Made by a program: the position numbers and the translations under genes
In this document: positions 9,365 to 20,943 of the stretch, piece after piece
Layout: the number at the start of each line of letters is the position of its first letter
Numbering within the stretch: position 1 is the stretch's first letter
Notes under the pieces: model-generated
Databases searched by the model: none
What the model saw: only the letters and a program-made list of their open reading frames with translations
Told to the model about the DNA's origin: nothing
NCBI RefSeq assembly: GCF_019834675.1
Contig: NZ_JABUBU010000012.1
Coordinates: 31,052-95,051 of the forward strand
Length of the DNA stretch: 64,000 nt
Direction: 5' to 3'
DNA from: Rhodococcoides corynebacterioides
GTDB lineage: Bacteria > Actinomycetota > Actinomycetes > Mycobacteriales > Mycobacteriaceae

Positions 9365-10767
9365 AGCAATTCCAACCTTCTGGCCATATCGGAGGCGAAC
9401 ACGCCGGTGGGGTCGACGGAGCGGCGGACACCGATCCACTCGTCGATGCGGGGGTACATCGCGTGGAACGTCTCGGCCGAGGTCCGCGAATCCTTGGCCG
9501 TGTACAGGCGCCCGCCGAACTCGAGGACGCGCTTGTCCAGATCGGCGACGAACCGGCCGAGACCGGCCTTGATGGGGAAGTCGACGCAGACGTTCCACCC
9601 GGCGATGGGGAAGCTCAGCGGGGCCTGGTTGCCCTCGCCGAACAGCTTGAAGACGTTGAGGAACGAGTAGTGCCCCGAGCGCTGGATGTCGACGATGATG
9701 CGCTTGAACTCCTCGACGGCCTGCGGCGGCACCACGAACTGGTACTGCAGGAAGCCGGCGGATCCGTACGCGCGGTTCCACTCACCGAACATGTCGAGCG
9801 GGTGATAGAACTGCGTCAGATTCTGGACCTTGCCGCGGTAGGTGCCCGACTTGCGGTACCAGAGCTCGCCGATCGGCCCGAACGTCCACTTGTTGGCCAG
9901 ACCGTTGGGGAAGACGTCGGGGAACGTCAGCAGCTGGGGGGCGTCGAACTTCAGCGGATCCTTCTGCAGCTTGGTCGGCAGCTGGTCCAGCCGCGCCAGC
10001 GAGCCGCGCGAGATGGCGGCGCGGCCCAGCTTCGGCGGGCCGGAGATCGCGTCGAACCAGGCGCTCGAGTAGTCGTAGTTGCTCTCGCTGCCGTCGCTGT
10101 GGAACGCGATGGTGTCGTCGAGGCTCGCCGTGACGTCGCCGTCGGCGATGAAGTACGCCGTCTCGGTCGGGGTCATCTGGATGGTGGCGCGCAGGATGAT
10201 GCCCGTCAGCCCGTTGCCGCCCACGGTGGCCCAGAACAGCGCCGAGTCCGGGCCGTCGGGCGTGATGTGCCGGACGGTGCCGTCGGCGAGGAGCAGGTCC
10301 ATCGACCGCACGTGGTTGCCGAAGCTGCCCGCGCTGTGATGGTTCTTGCCGTGGATGTCGCAGCCGATGGCGCCGCCGATGGTCACCTGCCGCGTGCCCG
10401 GCAGCACCGGGACCCAGAGGCCCAGCGGCAACGCGGCGCGCATCAGCTGGTCGAGGTTCACGCCACCGTCGACGTCGACGATGTGCGTCTCCGCGTTCAT
10501 GGAGTGGATGCGGTTCATCGCGCTCATGTCGACGACGAGGCCGCCGCCGTTCTGCGCGTTGTCGCCGTAGCTGCGGCCCAGCCCGCGGGCGATGACACCG
10601 CGGCGCAGGTGCGACGGCTTGCTCTCGTTCTGCTCCGCCACCACCCGCACCGCGTCGGCGACGACGGCCGGGTCCGGCGTGGAGAGAACCTGCGCCGTGG
10701 TGGGCGACGTGCGGGCCCACCCGGTGAGGGTGCGCGCGCTGGTCGGGGGCATATCGGTGATGGACAT
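9361..10767 (-). CDS. dprE1: Decaprenylphosphoryl-beta-D-ribose 2-oxidase DprE1
   Basis: DprE1 is an FAD-dependent oxidase that oxidises the 2-OH of decaprenyl-phosphoryl-ribose, the first step of epimerisation to the arabinose donor. In the 468-residue protein the FAD-binding domain shows [17 protein letters not shown] at about 60-76 and [20 protein letters not shown] at about 130-149. The substrate domain carries GWNVCVDF, whose Cys (about residue 394) matches the residue covalently trapped by benzothiazinones in mycobacteria, and YTAKDSR with the conserved active-site Lys (about 425). The start is the ATG at 10767. A conserved Cys predicts benzothiazinone sensitivity, which is inference. 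It is the second gene of the leftward operon, 11 bases after the upstream membrane protein. Confidence 0.97.
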   Translation of the reverse strand: MSITDMPPTSARTLTGWARTSPTTAQVLSTPDPAVVADAVRVVAEQNESKPSHLRRGVIARGLGRSYGDNAQNGGGLVVDMSAMNRIHSMNAETHIVDVDGGVNLDQLMRAALPLGLWVPVLPGTRQVTIGGAIGCDIHGKNHHSAGSFGNHVRSMDLLLADGTVRHITPDGPDSALFWATVGGNGLTGIILRATIQMTPTETAYFIADGDVTASLDDTIAFHSDGSESNYDYSSAWFDAISGPPKLGRAAISRGSLARLDQLPTKLQKDPLKFDAPQLLTFPDVFPNGLANKWTFGPIGELWYRKSGTYRGKVQNLTQFYHPLDMFGEWNRAYGSAGFLQYQFVVPPQAVEEFKRIIVDIQRSGHYSFLNVFKLFGEGNQAPLSFPIAGWNVCVDFPIKAGLGRFVADLDKRVLEFGGRLYTAKDSRTSAETFHAMYPRIDEWIGVRRSVDPTGVFASDMARRLELL

Positions 10768-10778
10768 CGGTAGTCAGG

Positions 10779-12041
10779 TTACCCGTCCGTCGGCGTGCCC
10801 CCGACGAGCCGCGGCCCATCCGGTGCGAGGACCACCTCCCACCCCGGTCCGAAGATCAGCTGCCGACACACGCCGGCGTCGGCCTCGACGCAGCGTTCGA
10901 GAGGGCGGAGGTCGGGCCGGAACGGATACGGCTCAGGGGCGAAATCGCGCACCACGCCGAGCGCACCGCAGAGCAGTAGACCGGCCGCGACGACCCGCAC
11001 AGCGGTGAGCGCTCTCGACGCGATGGTCACCCACATCAGGATCACCACGATGGCCATGGGGGTGGTGATGTGTCGTTGCAGCGCTTCCCCGGAGGCCAGG
11101 ACGATCGGCCCGTAGGCGTTCACCGCCGATGCCAGCAGAACGACGAAGAGCAGCCACAGCGGGACAGCGATTCGTCCCACGGCCCAGCACGTCAGAACGA
11201 CGGCCGCGGTCAGCCACAGTGCCGCGGCCACGGCCGTCGGCGATCCCAGCGCGCCGACGAAGCCCGCCCGGTGTCCCACGAGGTAGCCGCCGCCCACCCG
11301 CTCGACCGCGCTGCGAACGAGGATCGTCACGGTTCCGCCACCGGGGGTCGAGCGATCCGAGGAGAGATAGACCGACAGCTGGACCGCGGCCGTGGCCACG
11401 GCGACGATCGTCACCGCCAGCGAATGACGCGTTCTGCCGAGACGCAGCCAGCGCCACACGAAGAACGGGACGAAGAGCACGATCAGCGGACCGGACAGCC
11501 CGATGAGCCCGATCGCGACGATCTCGATCCAGCGACCCGGTCGAGTCCGCGGATCGACGCTGATGACGACCAACGTCAGGGCCGTCGCCGCCGCGAAGAT
11601 CAGGTTGGCGATGTTTCCGTACACCTCCCACAAAGCGGGGAGCAGGCAGAGGGACACGAACAGGCCGCTGCGGTACAGCGCCGAGGGAAGCACCGGGTCG
11701 AGGCGACGGGACAGCGCCGGAGCCAGGAACGCCAGGTGGATCACCACCGTCGCGACGAGGTAGACCAGCGGAACAGCCGTGATCGGTACCCACACCGTCG
11801 CCGCCGCGACGAGGCGAGGAACGAGGTGCAGATACCCGGCATAGGGCTCGAGCAGTGCGGCGAGTCCCTCGTTGTACGCGCCGGCCAGGAAGATCTCGCC
11901 GTCCTCGGCGAACAGGGCCGGGTCGCGGAAACGCGGCAGGGCGCGAGCGGCGAACAGCGCGACACCGACGGCGACGAGCGCGGCGGCGAGGACGCGGCGT
12001 GTACCGCGGTCGGTCACTCTGTCCATGGGGGTCGCTGTCAT
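10779..12041 (-). CDS. Polytopic membrane protein, GT-C-like, first gene of the dprE operon
   Basis: This is a protein of about 420 residues with roughly ten hydrophobic segments that I do not recognise as a named family. After the first membrane helix comes LFAEDGEIFLAGAYNEG, an acidic extracytoplasmic motif in the position typical of GT-C glycosyltransferases. A soluble C-terminal tail has two cysteines (RCVEADAGVCRQ) that could form a disulfide outside the membrane. The start is ambiguous: tandem GTGs at 12050 and 12047, an ATG at 12041 and another ATG at 12026. I chose 12041. It stops 11 bases before dprE1 and diverges from the GtrA-type gene. A function in wall polysaccharide assembly is inferred only from context. 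Confidence 0.75.
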   Translation of the reverse strand: MTATPMDRVTDRGTRRVLAAALVAVGVALFAARALPRFRDPALFAEDGEIFLAGAYNEGLAALLEPYAGYLHLVPRLVAAATVWVPITAVPLVYLVATVVIHLAFLAPALSRRLDPVLPSALYRSGLFVSLCLLPALWEVYGNIANLIFAAATALTLVVISVDPRTRPGRWIEIVAIGLIGLSGPLIVLFVPFFVWRWLRLGRTRHSLAVTIVAVATAAVQLSVYLSSDRSTPGGGTVTILVRSAVERVGGGYLVGHRAGFVGALGSPTAVAAALWLTAAVVLTCWAVGRIAVPLWLLFVVLLASAVNAYGPIVLASGEALQRHITTPMAIVVILMWVTIASRALTAVRVVAAGLLLCGALGVVRDFAPEPYPFRPDLRPLERCVEADAGVCRQLIFGPGWEVVLAPDGPRLVGGTPTDG

Positions 12042-12111
12042 GGGCACCACGAGACCATACGTTATGTTCTCGCGCGGGGGCTCCCGGGGCCGTGGGGCTA
12101 GGCTCGCACGC
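12042..12111. promoter_or_regulatory. Divergent promoter region for the dprE1-aftA-emb operon and the gtrA gene
   Basis: A region of about 70 bases separates the leftward cell-wall operon from the rightward GtrA-type gene, so both promoters should lie here or just inside the flanking genes. An AT-richer stretch, TACGTTATGT around 12057-12067, is the most plausible -10 material in an otherwise GC-rich gap. I cannot define -35 elements or an operator with confidence. Confidence 0.4.
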
Positions 12112-12567
12112 GTGTCGGACCAGCCTCATGCACCGCTTCCCGTCGAACTCCCGCTGACGGAGAACACGGCCGACGCCGCCCCGGATCTGCGCACGCAGAT
12201 CGTGCGGTTCCTCGTCACCGGCGTGCTCTCGGCGATCGTCGACTTCTCCATCACCATCGCCCTGCAGTACGGGCTGGACGTGCAGTTGTCGCTGGCCAAG
12301 GCCGTCGGCTTCGTCGTCGGGACGACCGTCGCGTACCTGATCAACCGGCGGTGGACGTTCGCCGCCGCGCCGAGCCGAAAGCGGTTCGTCGCCGTCGTGC
12401 TGCTCTACCTGGCGACGTTCGGCGTGCAGAACGTGCTCTACACCCTGTTCGGCCACCTCTGGCCGGAGACGGTGGTCTACAGCGCCGCGGCCTTCGTCAT
12501 CGCGCAGGGCACGGCGACGGTCATCAACTTCGTCGTGCAGCGGACGGTCATCTTCCGCGTGTCCTGA
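12112..12567 (+). CDS. GtrA-family membrane protein (Rv3789-like)
   Basis: This is a small (151 residue) four-helix protein of the GtrA family. Relatives are thought to help move polyprenyl-phosphate-linked sugars across the membrane, or to act as anchors for cell-wall synthesis partners. Family features are RTQIVRFLVTGVLSAIVDF at the first helix, VGTTVAYLINRRWTF in the middle, and a final helix followed by NFVVQRTVIFR. The start is the GTG at 12112. It sits beside dprE1, as Rv3789 does in M. tuberculosis, and points away from it. By position it may serve decaprenyl-phosphoryl-arabinose or the arabinan machinery; that is inference. Confidence 0.88.
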   Translation: MSDQPHAPLPVELPLTENTADAAPDLRTQIVRFLVTGVLSAIVDFSITIALQYGLDVQLSLAKAVGFVVGTTVAYLINRRWTFAAAPSRKRFVAVVLLYLATFGVQNVLYTLFGHLWPETVVYSAAAFVIAQGTATVINFVVQRTVIFRVS

Positions 12568-12604
12568 CGCCGACGGTGTCGTGACGCCGAGCCGACTCGT
12601 CCGC

Positions 12605-15108
<2,504 letters not shown>

Positions 15109-15193
15109 TCGAGTCGCCGACCGTGACGAGCGGTATGGGTAGACTTCACGGCCGGCGCCCGTCCGGGTGCGCGGAGGCGACGATGGGGGAGTA

Positions 15194-16285
15194 GTGCTGC
15201 TCAGCGTCGTCGTTCCGTGTCACAACGAGGAGAGCGTTCTCGATGCCCTCGTCGATGCGGTCCTCGCGGTCGAGGCGGATCTGCCCGAGACCGTGGACGG
15301 TGACTCTCCGCGTCTCGAGGTGGTTCTGGTCGACGACGGAAGTCGCGACGCCACCAAGTCGATCATGCGAGCCCGCCACGAGCGTGACGAGCGCGTGCGG
15401 TACGTCTCCTTCAGCCGGAACTTCGGCAAGGAATCCGCGATGTTGGCCGGACTGAGTTACGCGCGGGGCGATGCCGTGGTCATCATGGACGCCGATCTGC
15501 AGCACCCGCCGCACCTCATCGCCGACATGGTCCGACTGCACCGCGAGGGGTACGACCAGGTGGTCGCCCGGCGGACGCGTGACGGAGATTCGCGTGGCCG
15601 AACCGCGATGTCGCGGATGTACTACCGGTTGGTCAATCGTGTGGTCGACGTGTCCATCGAGGACGGCGCGGGCGATTTCCGCCTGCTGAGTCGGCGGGCC
15701 GTGGACGCGCTCCTGCAGATGGGCGAATACAACAGGTTCTCCAAGGGCCTCTTCTCGTGGATCGGCTTCCCGGCCGTCACCGTGGACTACCGCAACGAGC
15801 CTCGCCAGGGTGGCGGTGAGAGCAAATGGACGCTCCGGCGCCTGCTCAACTACGGGCTCGACGGCGTGATGTCGTTCAACAATGCGCCGCTGCGGCTGGC
15901 GATCTATCTCGGCGCCGCAGCGATGGTCGTGGGCTTCGCCTATGTGGTGTTCCTCATCTGCGCGGCGGTCGTCGCCGGGGTCACGGTGCCCGGGTACGTC
16001 ACCTTGGTGGCGGCCATCATCGGATTCGGTGGTCTGCAGCTGCTCTTCCTCGGCGTCATCGGGGAGTACGTGGGGCGCATCTACTACGAGGTCAAGCAAC
16101 GCCCGCACTACCTGGTCGCGGAGACCGAGCCCGGCATCCCGACGGGTGGCCACATCGATCCCCGCATCGAGCAGTCCTCCGGAATGCCGAGCGGACGCTT
16201 TCGGCCGTCCCATGCGGTCCCGGCGTTCGACTCCGGCCCGAACGGACCCACCCGGCGCGAGTCCCGCCGCGGCGGGGACGCCTGA
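15194..16285 (+). CDS. GT2 polyprenyl-phosphate glycosyltransferase (GtrB/CsbB type)
   Basis: This is a DPM1/GtrB-like membrane enzyme that would load a sugar from a nucleotide donor onto polyprenyl phosphate at the cytoplasmic face. About 363 residues carry a GT-A domain with SVVVPCHNEES, VLVDDGSRDAT, FSRNFGKESAMLAGL, VVIMDADLQHPP and the acceptor-side SRGLFSWIGF-like stretch (SKGLFSWIGFPAVTVDYRN). Two C-terminal membrane helices end in GEYVGRIYYEVKQRPHYL. The start is uncertain: GTG at 15194 is close behind GGGGGAG, and an earlier in-frame GTG is at 15167. It is followed by a GtrA-type gene and a YfhO-like gene, making a three-component glycosylation unit. The transferred sugar is unknown. 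Confidence 0.88.
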   Translation: MLLSVVVPCHNEESVLDALVDAVLAVEADLPETVDGDSPRLEVVLVDDGSRDATKSIMRARHERDERVRYVSFSRNFGKESAMLAGLSYARGDAVVIMDADLQHPPHLIADMVRLHREGYDQVVARRTRDGDSRGRTAMSRMYYRLVNRVVDVSIEDGAGDFRLLSRRAVDALLQMGEYNRFSKGLFSWIGFPAVTVDYRNEPRQGGGESKWTLRRLLNYGLDGVMSFNNAPLRLAIYLGAAAMVVGFAYVVFLICAAVVAGVTVPGYVTLVAAIIGFGGLQLLFLGVIGEYVGRIYYEVKQRPHYLVAETEPGIPTGGHIDPRIEQSSGMPSGRFRPSHAVPAFDSGPNGPTRRESRRGGDA

Positions 16286-16295
16286 CGACCGACGT

Positions 16296-16700
16296 ATGCC
16301 CACGCACATCCTTCGCTTCGCGCTCGTCGGTGTTCTGAACACCGGCGTCTACTACGGTCTCTACCTCGCCTTCCGCCTGGTCGTTCCGTACTGGGCCGCG
16401 CATCTGCTCGCCATCGCGTCGGCGATGGTGTTCTCCTTCTTTCTCAACTGTCTGTACACCTTTCGCACTCGACCGACCTGGCGGAAATTCGCCCTGTGGC
16501 CGCTCACCAATGCGACCAACTACGTGATGACGACGGTCGGAGTGATCGTCCTCGTCAGTGGTCTCGGAATGGACGAGCGCGTCGCGCCGCTGGTCGCGGC
16601 GGCAGCTGCCATTCCCGTGACCTTCCTGCTGTCCCGGCGCCTGTTGATCGGTCGGAGCGCGCCTGCGCCGGCGGACCCGACCGGGGCGGGTGACCCGTGA
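16296..16700 (+). CDS. GtrA/GtcA-family flippase-like membrane protein
   Basis: This is a 134-residue protein with four predicted helices and the GtrA pattern: ILRFALVGVLNTGVYYGLYL, SFFLNCLYTFRTRP and a final helix with VTFLLSRRLLIGR. Family members are thought to move the polyprenyl-phosphate sugar made by the adjacent GtrB/CsbB-type enzyme across the membrane. The start is the ATG at 16296, ten bases after the upstream stop. Its stop overlaps the next GTG (GTGA), so the three genes are one transcriptional unit. Confidence 0.88.
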   Translation: MPTHILRFALVGVLNTGVYYGLYLAFRLVVPYWAAHLLAIASAMVFSFFLNCLYTFRTRPTWRKFALWPLTNATNYVMTTVGVIVLVSGLGMDERVAPLVAAAAAIPVTFLLSRRLLIGRSAPAPADPTGAGDP

Positions 16701-18979
16701 CCGCATCGGCCGACACCACGGAGGCGATCGAGGCGACGGGCGACGCCGCCGTCGGCAACCCGCGTCCCGGACGTCGATGGGACGTTCTGCTCGGAATTCT
16801 GGCCGCCGTCACCGTCGTCGGCCTGGTGGCTCTGGCGCAGTGGCGCGGCACTCGGTTCTTCTACGTCGGAGACATGTACGAGCAGTTCGCGCCACTCTGG
16901 CACGTCCTGGGGTCGCAGCTGCGTAGCGGGCAGTGGGTTGCGATGGACCCGGCTGCGTGGATGGGCGGCAATTACGCAGCCGAAGCGCTCGACGGCATCT
17001 GGAACCCGGTCAACCTGGCCAACTTCGTCCTGGTGTCCTATTTCGACAATCTCTCGCTCGCGGCGTTCGTGGTCGCCGCCGAGATGCTCGCGATCCTGTC
17101 GATCGGGGTCTACCTGCTCGCACGGACCTACGGCGCTCACCGGGGGCCGTCGTTCCTGGTCGCCGTCGCGATACCGGTGTCCGGACTGACGCTCTGGTAC
17201 GAGGCCGCCGGGTGGCCGGCCGGACTCGCCGCGTTCACCTGGTTCGTGCATTTCTGGTGGTCGGCGAGACGCTTCGCCCTCGGTCGCGCCCCGATGATCG
17301 TCCCCTTCGCGTTCGGCTTCCTCGCCATGACCGCCGGTAACCCGTACGCCCCGCTGGGTCTGGTGGTCGTCCTGGCCGCGCTGGGCATCGAGCTGATCCT
17401 GCGTCGCGACGGCCGTCGCCTCGTCCTGCTCACCGTGATGGGTGCCTGCGTCGGCGCCATCGCTCCGATGGTGTTCCTGCCCCTGCTCGGGGCGAGCGAG
17501 GTGACCACCCGGCAGAGCCTGGCGGCGATCGCGAACGACACGTTCCTCGTGCCGGATCTCGGTGACCTGGCGGCGGGTAGCTCGCCCACGTATCTCCCGT
17601 CGATCTCGAACTGGAAGGGGCCGCTCGACAGCGTGCCCTCGACGTACCTGGCCTGGTTCGTTCTGCCGCTGTTGCCCTGGTTGCGCTGGAGTGGTCGGCG
17701 TCGGATCCCGGGCGGAGTCGGGCTGCTCGTCGTGGGTTCCTTCTATCTGATCGCGACCCTCGCACCCTCGAATCTCTGGCTGTTCAGGTGGCCGTTCCGT
17801 CTGGTCGAGTATCTCTACGTGGTCGTGGCGGTCGTCTTCGCCGTGCTGCTGAGCCGGGGGCTCGCTCCGATGACGAGACGGCGGGTGGGAGCGACCGTGG
17901 CGATCGTGGCGTTCGGCGCCTACTCCGCCTGGGCCGTCCGTCCCGATCTGTGGCTCGAGCATCTGGTCGGCCTGCTCGTGGTGGGGGCCGGAGTGGCGGC
18001 CGCGGTCACCGTAGGCCGACGAGCGGGCGTCGCGGCGCTGGCCGTGGTCGCCGTCGTCGGCACCGCTGCGGTGTCGATGGTGCAGTTCTCGGCCTTTCCC
18101 TCGGTCGCGCAACCGATAGCGGTCGACGACGAACCTCGGCCGGACCCGCTGCCGGACGGGGGATCGCCGGTCTTTTCGGTCGCCGACATGCGGCGCGGCG
18201 CCGCCGAGTACCGAGGGGTGGTGCTGCAGTTGGCCGACCGCCTCTCCGTGACGACGGAGGACTCGCGAGAAGGACGACTCCTCTTCGGGAATCTGGCGAG
18301 AGTGGCGGACCCCGGTGCCGTGACCAGTTACACCGGAATGGGATTCGACTCGTTCGCCGACGAGCTCTGCATGGATTACCGGGGCGCCGTCTGTTCGGGC
18401 GCGGTGGAGCGCATCTTCGCACCGGCGTCCGCTGCGGTCGACGCTCCTCTCGTCGACGTGATGGGAGTGTCCACCCTCGTCGTTCAGCGCACGTTGGCGC
18501 CCGTGGAGACGGCGGGACCGCCGCCGCCCGGGTGGCGACTGGCGGCAGCCGACCCCGCGCGCGTGGTATGGGTGCGAGACAGCCCGATGGCGGCGTCGGC
18601 GGGTCCGGTCACGTGGGCGTCCGCGGGCATCGACACCGAGACCCGGTCGAGCACTCCGACATCGGAGACGGTCGTCGTCACCGCCGACCGCGCGGGAACA
18701 GTGCTGTTCTCCCGACTGGCCTGGCCCGGGTACTCCGCCACCGTCGACGGTCGGCCCGTGGAGGTGGCGGAGGGACCGGCCGGCCTGCTCTCGGTCGACG
18801 TTCCGGCCGGTGGTGGGCAGCTCGACGTCGTCTACTCGTCCCCGGGACTGGCACCCGGCCGCGCGGTCGCCGTTGCCGCGGCCGTGGTCGCGGTCCTGGC
18901 ATCGGCGGCGATCTCGGTGCTGGATCGCCGCCGCCGTCGCCGCTCCGTCGTGAATGCGGGCCCCGCACGCGCGGATTGA
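16697..18979 (+). CDS. YfhO-like GT-C membrane glycosyltransferase
   Basis: This is a 760-residue polytopic protein. After the first helix it has FFYVGDMYEQFAPLWHVLGS, like the acidic D-x-x-x-Q loop of YfhO-type GT-C transferases. About a dozen hydrophobic segments follow to residue 460, then an extracytoplasmic domain of about 270 residues, a last helix and a basic tail (DRRRRRRS). In Bacillus, CsbB (GT2), GtcA (GtrA family) and YfhO together decorate a wall polymer with a sugar; the three genes here have the same composition and order. The natural inference is that this protein transfers a polyprenyl-linked sugar onto a wall polysaccharide, perhaps arabinogalactan given the neighbouring rml and glfT2 genes. 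Substrate and acceptor are unknown. Confidence 0.8.
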   Translation: MTASADTTEAIEATGDAAVGNPRPGRRWDVLLGILAAVTVVGLVALAQWRGTRFFYVGDMYEQFAPLWHVLGSQLRSGQWVAMDPAAWMGGNYAAEALDGIWNPVNLANFVLVSYFDNLSLAAFVVAAEMLAILSIGVYLLARTYGAHRGPSFLVAVAIPVSGLTLWYEAAGWPAGLAAFTWFVHFWWSARRFALGRAPMIVPFAFGFLAMTAGNPYAPLGLVVVLAALGIELILRRDGRRLVLLTVMGACVGAIAPMVFLPLLGASEVTTRQSLAAIANDTFLVPDLGDLAAGSSPTYLPSISNWKGPLDSVPSTYLAWFVLPLLPWLRWSGRRRIPGGVGLLVVGSFYLIATLAPSNLWLFRWPFRLVEYLYVVVAVVFAVLLSRGLAPMTRRRVGATVAIVAFGAYSAWAVRPDLWLEHLVGLLVVGAGVAAAVTVGRRAGVAALAVVAVVGTAAVSMVQFSAFPSVAQPIAVDDEPRPDPLPDGGSPVFSVADMRRGAAEYRGVVLQLADRLSVTTEDSREGRLLFGNLARVADPGAVTSYTGMGFDSFADELCMDYRGAVCSGAVERIFAPASAAVDAPLVDVMGVSTLVVQRTLAPVETAGPPPPGWRLAAADPARVVWVRDSPMAASAGPVTWASAGIDTETRSSTPTSETVVVTADRAGTVLFSRLAWPGYSATVDGRPVEVAEGPAGLLSVDVPAGGGQLDVVYSSPGLAPGRAVAVAAAVVAVLASAAISVLDRRRRRRSVVNAGPARAD

Positions 18980-19062
18980 TAGCCTGACGACGGTCGAAGA
19001 ACGATTGTCCGCTTTTCACGGGACAATGCCGAGAGAACGCGACGCGGAGGGTATTTCTCATC

Positions 19063-20934
19063 ATGAACAGCGACGCTGTCGTGCCGACGACATCCGGGAC
19101 GACGGTGGCCCAGCGGGTCCTGTTCGACGGTCCTTCTCCGCTGGTCAGTGCGGATATGTACGCCGAGATCGCCAAGGGGTCCGCCGAGCGTTCCCGCGCG
19201 GCGGTCGCCATGGCCAAGCGCAGCGTGGTCTCCACCAACAGCTATTTCGGCCGCTTTCCGGCGAGTTATTGGCAGCGGTGGACCACCGTCACCGAGGTGA
19301 CGTTCGATGCACGGGTCGACGGTCGGGCGCGACTCGACGTGGTGGCCACCGATTACCTGGGTCGCGAGCGCATCATGGCCAGTCGCGCAATCACCGACGC
19401 CGACGACCGCGTGAGCCTCACCGTGCCGACGACGCAGTTCCTCGACGGCGGCGCGCTGTTCGTGCGCATCATGACGTCGGCCGACGAGTTCGTTCTGGAC
19501 GATGCGACGTGGCGGGTCGAGGCACCGGAACGGATGCGCCCCACCTCGGTGGTGGTGTGCACGTTCAACCGGGCGGACGACTGCGCTGCCACCGTGGCCG
19601 CACTGGCGGACGATCCCCTCGCCCTGCGGGACGTCGACCACGTCTACGTCGTCGACCAAGGTACCGACCGGGTCGAGACGCGGGCGGAATTCCAGCGTGT
19701 GGCAGGAGATCTGGGAGACAAGCTGGTGTACATCACCCAGCCGAACCTGGGCGGTGCGGGCGGGTTCACCCGCGGCCTGTACGAGGTGCAGGGCAAGGGC
19801 GGCGATCCGGCCAACGTGGTGTTCATGGACGACGACGTGTTGTGCGAGCCGGAAGCCTTCGTGCGGATGAACGCCTTCGCCAACAAGACGGTGGAGCCGG
19901 CCATCGTGGGTGCGCAGATGCTCTACCTGCTGCACCCGGATCGCGTGCACGTCGGGGCCGAGGTGGCGAACCTCCAGCGGCTCGAGGCCGGACTGCACGT
20001 CAAGGACGCGTTCGCCGACCGCAGCGTCTTGAAGAAGAAGCAGCAGGAAGTCCGCGTGGACGCGGGCTACAACGGCTGGTGGTCCTGCCTGATCCCGTCC
20101 GAGATCGTGGCGGAGGTCGGCTACCCGCTTCCCCTGTTCTTCCAATGGGACGACATCGAGTACGGCTACCGTTCGCGCGCACACGGATTCGCGACGGTCA
20201 CGCTGCCCGGGGCGGCGGTCTGGCATGCCGATTTCGCCTGGAAGGACTGGGACGAGTGGCACCGCTACTTCAACCTCCGGAACGGCATGATCACGGCCGC
20301 ACTGCACACCGAACTCGACGGCGTCGCGTTGGCCAAGCAGTTGCGGCGAGATCTGTTGCGGTACCTCGTGTCGATGCAGTACGGCATGGCGTACACCCTC
20401 ATCAAGTCCGTCGAGGACTTCCTCGGCGGCCCGGCGCTGCTGGCGGACGGCGGCATGGAGGCCGCCGCCGCGATCCGTCGGGAACGCGCCCGCTACGGAG
20501 AGACCAAGCGTCACAACGCCAACGATGTTCCGGGGGTCCGTCCCGCGGACATGGTCATCACGCCGGCCGGACCGAATCCCAAGCCCAGCATGGAATGGGC
20601 GGTGCTGGCCAAGCGCATCGTGCAGCAGTTCCACGGCAGGGTTCATCCCGGCCCCGTCGCCATCTCGGCCGACGACGCCCACTGGTGGCACGTCTCGCTC
20701 TTCGCTCACGCCGTCGTCACCGACCGGTCGCAGGAGGGTGTCCGCGTACGGGTACGCGACCGTCAGCGGGCGCTGGAGCTGCTGAAGCGCGGTCGCCGGG
20801 TACTGGACCGACTGCGCAAGGAGACGCCGGCGGTGGCGCAGACCTATCGCGCCGCGCGATCGGACCTGACGACGCGCGAGAACTGGGCCCGCCTCTACGG
20901 ACTCGACACCCCTGCCCACGCCGAGATGCGCTGA
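19063..20934 (+). CDS. glfT2: Bifunctional galactofuranosyltransferase GlfT2
   Basis: GlfT2 polymerises the galactan of arabinogalactan with alternating beta-1,5 and beta-1,6 galactofuranose from UDP-Galf. The 623-residue protein has an N-terminal beta-sandwich, then a GT-A core with SVVVCTFNRADDC, the metal-binding FMDDDV (DDD at 256-258, as numbered in M. tuberculosis GlfT2), the catalytic-type QWDDIEYGYR (Asp 363-364), HADFAWKDWDEWHRYFN with the metal-ligand His near 388, and a helical C-terminal part. The start is the ATG at 19063, 83 bases after the YfhO-like gene. The neighbouring genes all serve the galactan or its linker. Confidence 0.97.
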   Translation: MNSDAVVPTTSGTTVAQRVLFDGPSPLVSADMYAEIAKGSAERSRAAVAMAKRSVVSTNSYFGRFPASYWQRWTTVTEVTFDARVDGRARLDVVATDYLGRERIMASRAITDADDRVSLTVPTTQFLDGGALFVRIMTSADEFVLDDATWRVEAPERMRPTSVVVCTFNRADDCAATVAALADDPLALRDVDHVYVVDQGTDRVETRAEFQRVAGDLGDKLVYITQPNLGGAGGFTRGLYEVQGKGGDPANVVFMDDDVLCEPEAFVRMNAFANKTVEPAIVGAQMLYLLHPDRVHVGAEVANLQRLEAGLHVKDAFADRSVLKKKQQEVRVDAGYNGWWSCLIPSEIVAEVGYPLPLFFQWDDIEYGYRSRAHGFATVTLPGAAVWHADFAWKDWDEWHRYFNLRNGMITAALHTELDGVALAKQLRRDLLRYLVSMQYGMAYTLIKSVEDFLGGPALLADGGMEAAAAIRRERARYGETKRHNANDVPGVRPADMVITPAGPNPKPSMEWAVLAKRIVQQFHGRVHPGPVAISADDAHWWHVSLFAHAVVTDRSQEGVRVRVRDRQRALELLKRGRRVLDRLRKETPAVAQTYRAARSDLTTRENWARLYGLDTPAHAEMR

Positions 20935-20943
20935 CCGACCGCG

